From Tranzscheliella williamsii (lineage: Eukaryota > Basidiomycota > Ustilaginomycetes > Ustilaginales > Ustilaginaceae): a stretch of 64,000 bases of DNA. Under the pieces are notes generated by a model. That model had not been told where the DNA came from. It worked only from the letters and a program-made list of their open reading frames with translations, and did no database searches. The translations under genes were made by a program, and so were the position numbers. The stretch lies in the NCBI GenBank assembly GCA_023212725.1, contig JALBYF010000046.1, forward strand, positions 86,289 through 150,288, given 5' to 3'. Below, one piece after another: positions 59,883 to 64,000 of this stretch; the first letter of the stretch is position 1, and each line of letters starts with the position of its first letter.

Positions 59883-61412
59883 CTAGAGACCTAGGCAGGC
59901 GAGCATGTCGTCCCGGTTGAGGCCGGGCAGCTTGACCTTGAAAACAAAGATCTGGGTGGGGACGTCCTGCGGGTACTCGGCGGCATAGTTGCCGATGGCG
60001 CGCATGTAGCCGTCCTTGGTCTGAAAGTCGTTGTCGCTGATGGAGAGGAGGAAGTACTCGTCCTCGTCGAACGAGTCGTCGCTGGGCGAGGCGGGGAGGG
60101 TGGGCAGGAGGACCAGGCTCTCGATCTTGGCGGCGAGGAGGGTGGGGTCGACGCGCTCGCCCGATGCGGTCATCCCGAAGCGTGCCAGGTCCGCGGTGTA
60201 GTCGACCAGGGACGAGTACTTGGCCAGGTCGATCCCGGAGACCAGCTTGCCCTGGGGCGCGATCGAGCCGTCCGCCTTGTCGTACTTGCTCCCGGCGATG
60301 TTGGTCGCCTTGGACAGGTCCAGGATGTCGACATGCTTGTACTTGACTTGAGCGTCATCCGAGCCAAATCCGTTCCCGTCGCGAACCAGCAGGCCGATGG
60401 TCTTGTGGCCGATGTAAAACATGTCGTTGACGTTTCGCGCTTTCCCCTTGCTCGAGCTCGGCGCCTCGTAGACGTATTCGCCGATCAACTTGGCCTTGCT
60501 GCCCGGGTTGGCGCCTGGCTGGTACGAAGTGACGCTGGAGAGCGCGGAGACGTCCCACTGGAAGAGGCGCAGATAAGGGGCGCCGTCGCCGCCATCCTGG
60601 ATCAGACCGCTCTGTAGGGCGGCGTACAGCGTGCTGCCGTCCCAGGAGACCGTCATCCCCTCGAAGCCGCCATTGGGGCTCCTGCCAGTATCGGGGTCGT
60701 CGGTCGAAGTAAAATTGAGCTTGCCGTCGACGCGCGGCAGGACGGCGTCGGGGGGCGTGATGTAAGCAATGATGCTTCCGTCAGCGGCAATCTTGTAAAT
60801 ACCGGGCGTGTACTCGTCCGAGACCCAGAAGGTACCGTCGAGGTTGGCGGAGAAGCCCTCGGTGTCGAACGAAATCGAGCCGGGGCTCGCCGCCGTGGAC
60901 GCAGCGGCAAGAGGGCCGTCCGAAGAGACTGAGCCGCTTAGGCCCCCCGTTCGAACCTCGTCAGGGTCGAGGCCGGTGGTGTTGCGTTGGCTAAAGAGAG
61001 CCTCATGGTAGAAGAGGGAATCCTTGTAGGTCAGAGTGAAGAGCTTCAGGGCGTCTTCAAAGGCGAGGTCGGACGAGCCATCGTATTCGGTGAACTGGAA
61101 GTCGAACGTGTGGTGGCGGGCGACGTAGTCGATCGTCTTTTCGACATTGTAGCCACGGTCGGGCTGGGCGTAGAGCGAGCCCGCGTAGGTGTTGCCGTTG
61201 CGGGAGAATTTGCCCGGTACCAGGCCGGCCGCTGAGCCAAACCCACCGAGCGTCTCGCCATTCTTGTCTCTGTTGGAGGCAGAATACTGCCCAATTGCCA
61301 CGAGGCCCTTATACTCGAAGTCGTCAGGATCGATGCCCCTCTTTTGGACAGCAGCGGCTGAGGCAGCGCAAGCGCCTAGCACGGGCAGAAGTAGCAGAGC
61401 TTTGAACAGCAT
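59883..61412 (-). CDS. Secreted phytase-like esterase (beta-propeller)
   Basis: This single exon encodes 509 residues. Signal peptide (MLFKALLLLPVLGACAAS) and then a Kex2-like KR at residues 24-25. The rest fits the 'esterase-like activity of phytase' domain: LYAQPDRGYNVEKTIDY near the start, FDTEGFSANLDGTFWVSDEY, GGFEGMTVSWDGSTLYAALQSG, and a closing ISDNDFQTKDG strand region, repeating an Asp/Gly-rich propeller pattern. Relatives are annotated as phytase-like from bacterial alkaline phytase similarity, but a phosphatase function in fungi is not firmly proven. It lies behind PhoD on the same strand, and both appear secreted, so a shared role in phosphate supply is plausible. Confidence 0.85.
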   Translation of the reverse strand: MLFKALLLLPVLGACAASAAAVQKRGIDPDDFEYKGLVAIGQYSASNRDKNGETLGGFGSAAGLVPGKFSRNGNTYAGSLYAQPDRGYNVEKTIDYVARHHTFDFQFTEYDGSSDLAFEDALKLFTLTYKDSLFYHEALFSQRNTTGLDPDEVRTGGLSGSVSSDGPLAAASTAASPGSISFDTEGFSANLDGTFWVSDEYTPGIYKIAADGSIIAYITPPDAVLPRVDGKLNFTSTDDPDTGRSPNGGFEGMTVSWDGSTLYAALQSGLIQDGGDGAPYLRLFQWDVSALSSVTSYQPGANPGSKAKLIGEYVYEAPSSSKGKARNVNDMFYIGHKTIGLLVRDGNGFGSDDAQVKYKHVDILDLSKATNIAGSKYDKADGSIAPQGKLVSGIDLAKYSSLVDYTADLARFGMTASGERVDPTLLAAKIESLVLLPTLPASPSDDSFDEDEYFLLSISDNDFQTKDGYMRAIGNYAAEYPQDVPTQIFVFKVKLPGLNRDDMLACLGL

Positions 61413-62471
61413 TCTGTACCGGAAGTGGTTGGAGATGAGGGTGCAGAGCTAGGAGGGGAATGACGTGCGAACCTCGTACGATGAAGGTTGCCCTCGAGGG
61501 CGGTGGCGTGCCGGGCGGGGGGTACATTGGTGAACGCGACGTTCCTGACTGCGTCCCACAAGACCAAGCCAGAGCCCATAGTAGTACTGCCCACGGCGTT
61601 CGGGAGAAGAAAGGTTAGTAGATCGGCTCGGCGTTTCGGCGGCGCTAGTGTGGCTCCAAGCACTGCCCTTGCAAAGTCTGTGCGTCTGCATCGCTTCCGC
61701 TGCTATGTCGTTCGCTTTCGACAAGGCAAGCGACGTTGGGGAGGAAAACATCTGAGTGTGTTTCGGCGTGATGAAAGCAGCTCGATCGCATCCCTGCTGT
61801 CGAATGCAAGCAGACGGGTGAACGTTCTGCTTCGGTTAGCACGACTCGAACCGAGGCAACGAGGTCGAGCTTGCTAGACAAGGATGACTTGAAGCCCGCT
61901 TGCACGTGCGCCACTGCCACTTCTCGTTCGTTCCACTAGCCTTTCGTTCGAGAATCGCACCGCTACAGCAGCAAGCCGAGCCTACTTCGACCGTCATTGA
62001 TCGGCAGCTACTCTCAATTGCCAGTCCGGCCATCTCCGGCTCCTGATAGCTCGCTTTCAAATTTCCACAACAGCTTGATCGACGGTGAACCTGCGCGACG
62101 ACACCACATCTCTCACCATGGCCCTGTGTCGTAGCCAGAAATAGGACACTTGATGGCTATCACAGAGTGTGAGAAAGGAGGGTGTGAAGTGTGGATTGGG
62201 GATGTGTATATGCCGATATGGCAAAGAGCGACTGTTAGATTGTGTACTGAGGGGCCGATGTTGATGCTCTGTTAAGCCGGCTTTGGCTTCCGGCATCGAT
62301 GATTACGCCTCCACTTGAGGAAGAAGTGCTTCGAGCTTGACGCTCACCAAAGCAACACTTCGGGGACTGTCACTGCGCCTCATGATGACATCCAGAGCAC
62401 CATCACCTGCGCCGTAACCGACGGCTGGATCTCTCGCGAGTAGCTGGCGCCTCTAATTGTGGTAGCGTAAG
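61413..62471. other. Divergent promoter region, phytase-like / mitochondrial carrier
   Basis: About 1.06 kb between divergent starts. No frame here has a recognisable domain, and I see no repeat or RNA gene. Confidence 0.5.
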
Positions 62472-63641
62472 ATGGACACTGCGGTGGCGGGCGCGGCGGC
62501 CGCCTTTACCGTCGATCTGCTGGTCTATCCGCTCGACACTCTCAAGACCCGCCTCCAGGCGTCGGACTACTCGACTCGCTTTCCCGCTGGTCGCGGGCTC
62601 TATGGCGGCCTATACCAAGGTGTCGGCAGCGTCATCATCGCGACGCTGCCCGCAGCTGGCCTCTTCTTTACCACGTATGAAAACTGCAAATCGCTGCTCG
62701 CCTCCCCTGCCTCGCCGTTGGCCAATGCGCCCACAGCTCTATCCCACATGCTGGCCAGCTCCACCGCGGAGCTGGTCTCCTGCCTCATCCTGACGCCTGC
62801 AGAGATCATCAAGCAGCGTGCCCAGGTTGTCAACAAGCAGACCGCGAGCGCCTCTCCATCGCCGACAAGTACCCAGCCAGGCGTGGCGATAGAGGCGGCC
62901 AAAGAGAGCGTTCATAAAGCTTCTTCAGCGCAATCCAATGCGGCTATAGCTGGCGGGGCAGTGCGGAACGTGGCCGATAAAGTAACGAAAACAGCGCCTG
63001 CCGGGAGCGCTGCCTCGACCGCCAGAAACCTAGTCGTCGACGCGCAAAAGCAGCTCGAACAGCTGGAGAACAAGCAGCGAACCAGGGTGGCGCCGCTGGC
63101 GTCCAGCTTTGGCAGGTCGTACCTGGCGCTTGCGGGACGGAATTTGCCCTTCACTGCCATACAGTTTCCTCTGTACGAGTCGCTCCGGGAGCGGATCGGT
63201 CGCTGGGCGGGCTTGAGCGCAGGCACACACAAGGAAGACGGTAGCGTCGAGGATGTCCGCTCGTCCGAACACTTCCAGCGTCGAGCCGCACAGGACCAGA
63301 CCACCGTCACCACCGAGTTCGCCAAAATAGGGCTCGTGGCCGGCGCATCTGCGGCGCTAGCCGGGTCCTTTTCCGCGGTGATCACCACGCCGATCGATGT
63401 AGCCAAGACGAGGATCATGCTGGACACCCGCAAGCACGGCGCAGCGCAGCCGTTGGGCGTCATCGGCACCATCAGGCAGATCGCCGCCGAAGAGGGCGTC
63501 AGCATGCTCATGAAGGGCGGCGCGCTTCGAGGCGCCTGGGCCGCCATCGGTGCAGGCATCTACCTCGGCAGCTACGAGACCGGCCGTCTCTGGTGGAGGG
63601 ATCGGCAGCAGAGGCTGGCAGACCATTCCACTTCCCGCTAG
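62472..63641 (+). CDS. Mitochondrial carrier, S-adenosylmethionine (Pet8) type
   Basis: This single exon encodes 389 residues. Three carrier repeats each end in a signature: PLDTLKTRLQ, PAEIIKQRAQ and PIDVAKTRIM. The lead VAGAAAAFTVDLLVYPLD and the pattern GLYGGLYQGVGSVIIATLPAAGLFFTTYE match the SAM carrier (Pet8/SLC25A26), which swaps cytosolic S-adenosylmethionine for S-adenosylhomocysteine across the mitochondrial inner membrane. The length exceeds the usual ~270-330 residues because of a polar Ala/Ser/Lys insert of ~90 residues (about 122-213) after the second signature, on the loop that faces the matrix. Substrate assignment is from motif similarity only. Confidence 0.82.
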   Translation: MDTAVAGAAAAFTVDLLVYPLDTLKTRLQASDYSTRFPAGRGLYGGLYQGVGSVIIATLPAAGLFFTTYENCKSLLASPASPLANAPTALSHMLASSTAELVSCLILTPAEIIKQRAQVVNKQTASASPSPTSTQPGVAIEAAKESVHKASSAQSNAAIAGGAVRNVADKVTKTAPAGSAASTARNLVVDAQKQLEQLENKQRTRVAPLASSFGRSYLALAGRNLPFTAIQFPLYESLRERIGRWAGLSAGTHKEDGSVEDVRSSEHFQRRAAQDQTTVTTEFAKIGLVAGASAALAGSFSAVITTPIDVAKTRIMLDTRKHGAAQPLGVIGTIRQIAAEEGVSMLMKGGALRGAWAAIGAGIYLGSYETGRLWWRDRQQRLADHSTSR

Positions 63642-64000
63642 AAGCGCCTCTTTGCTTTCGCACTGCATCCGCATCCCACCTCATTGTACTTTTACCTCGA
63701 CATCCTGCCACTATTCCTATTGCCGTACACCCTAGCGAGCAGACGGTTCTGTCTTAGTCCAGTGTTGTAGTGGCTGTCACTCTACCTCTTATCCCGGTGC
63801 CGTCCTGGACGAGTAAATCGAAAAGGGAAACTAACACCGCCGCAGCCAACACGGTCGTATGTTAACCATTCGCCACCATTCACAACATAAAACGCGAACC
63901 CCTGGTAATTGTTACCCAGGGGTTTAAGCAGAATGGCTGCGTACACGCTCACACAGGTGTATTACGCAGGCAGTCTAAAATACATCTGGTTTCGCGTTAC
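63642..64000. other. Right-edge 3' region with hairpin
   Basis: 3' flank of the carrier gene. Apart from the inverted repeat at 63,897-63,924, no feature is recognised; no gene start is visible before the window ends. Confidence 0.5.
63897..63924. repeat. Inverted repeat (12-bp stem with one bulge)
   Basis: AACCCCTGGTAA is matched by TTACCCAGGGGTT across a three-base loop, with a single extra C. It could be a transcript hairpin or a binding site; no function is shown. Confidence 0.65.

Noticed and set aside
1..64000. tRNA genes, CRISPR arrays and transposase genes
   Set aside because: By eye I found no convincing B-box cloverleaf, regular spacer array or transposase domain; a covariance-model search would be needed to exclude tRNAs firmly.

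Overview
The window looks like nuclear DNA of a basidiomycete fungus, most likely Ustilaginomycotina (smut-related). This is inferred from the gene content, GC-rich coding sequence, few and short introns, and dense packing. I support 33 protein-coding genes in 64 kb. About a third of them carry introns, mostly 60-115 bp with many near 77 bp, GT...AG ends and usually a CTGAC-like branch site. I found no tRNA, rRNA, CRISPR array, transposase or phage gene.

Layout, left to right. 0-6 kb: an HNH-nuclease-domain protein, an EAF-type transcription elongation factor, and a secreted GH51 arabinofuranosidase. 7.6-17.5 kb: an NRPS-like adenylation-thiolation-reductase enzyme, divergent from a HAD hydrolase; then a seven-helix membrane protein and a DHHC palmitoyltransferase. 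17.7-27 kb: a two-LIM protein, methionine sulfoxide reductase A divergent from exocyst Exo70, a secreted transglycosylase-like protein, and a 3-ketoacyl-CoA thiolase. 27-29 kb: a gene-poor stretch leading into a concentrative nucleoside transporter. 31-34.3 kb: a very compact GC-rich block with DPM2, an orphan membrane protein and mitochondrial protease IMP2. 34.5-45 kb: a bZIP regulator divergent from Lsb5 (VHS-GAT), an orphan coiled-coil protein, and a carnitine acetyltransferase. 45-52 kb: a calycin-like protein, a CHY zinc-finger protein, a Tpa1-type prolyl hydroxylase, an SCP2 sterol-binding protein and a GPI-anchored Kre9/Knh1-type wall protein. 53.6-64 kb: a PhzF-family protein with a repeat cluster just past its stop, an epoxide hydrolase, two secreted phosphate-scavenging candidates (PhoD-type phosphatase and phytase-like esterase), and a mitochondrial carrier of the S-adenosylmethionine type.

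Most of this is ordinary housekeeping and secretion content. Possible functional links are modest. Thiolase and carnitine acetyltransferase both handle acetyl-CoA. PhoD and the phytase-like esterase are neighbours on one strand and both carry signal peptides and Kex2-like sites. GH51, the transglycosylase-like protein and the GPI protein act outside the cell. The least familiar items are the NRPS-like reductase with unknown product, the transglycosylase-like secreted protein, two orphan proteins, and the 22-bp repeat and palindrome cluster at 53.65-53.75 kb. I see no clear multi-gene system that is new.
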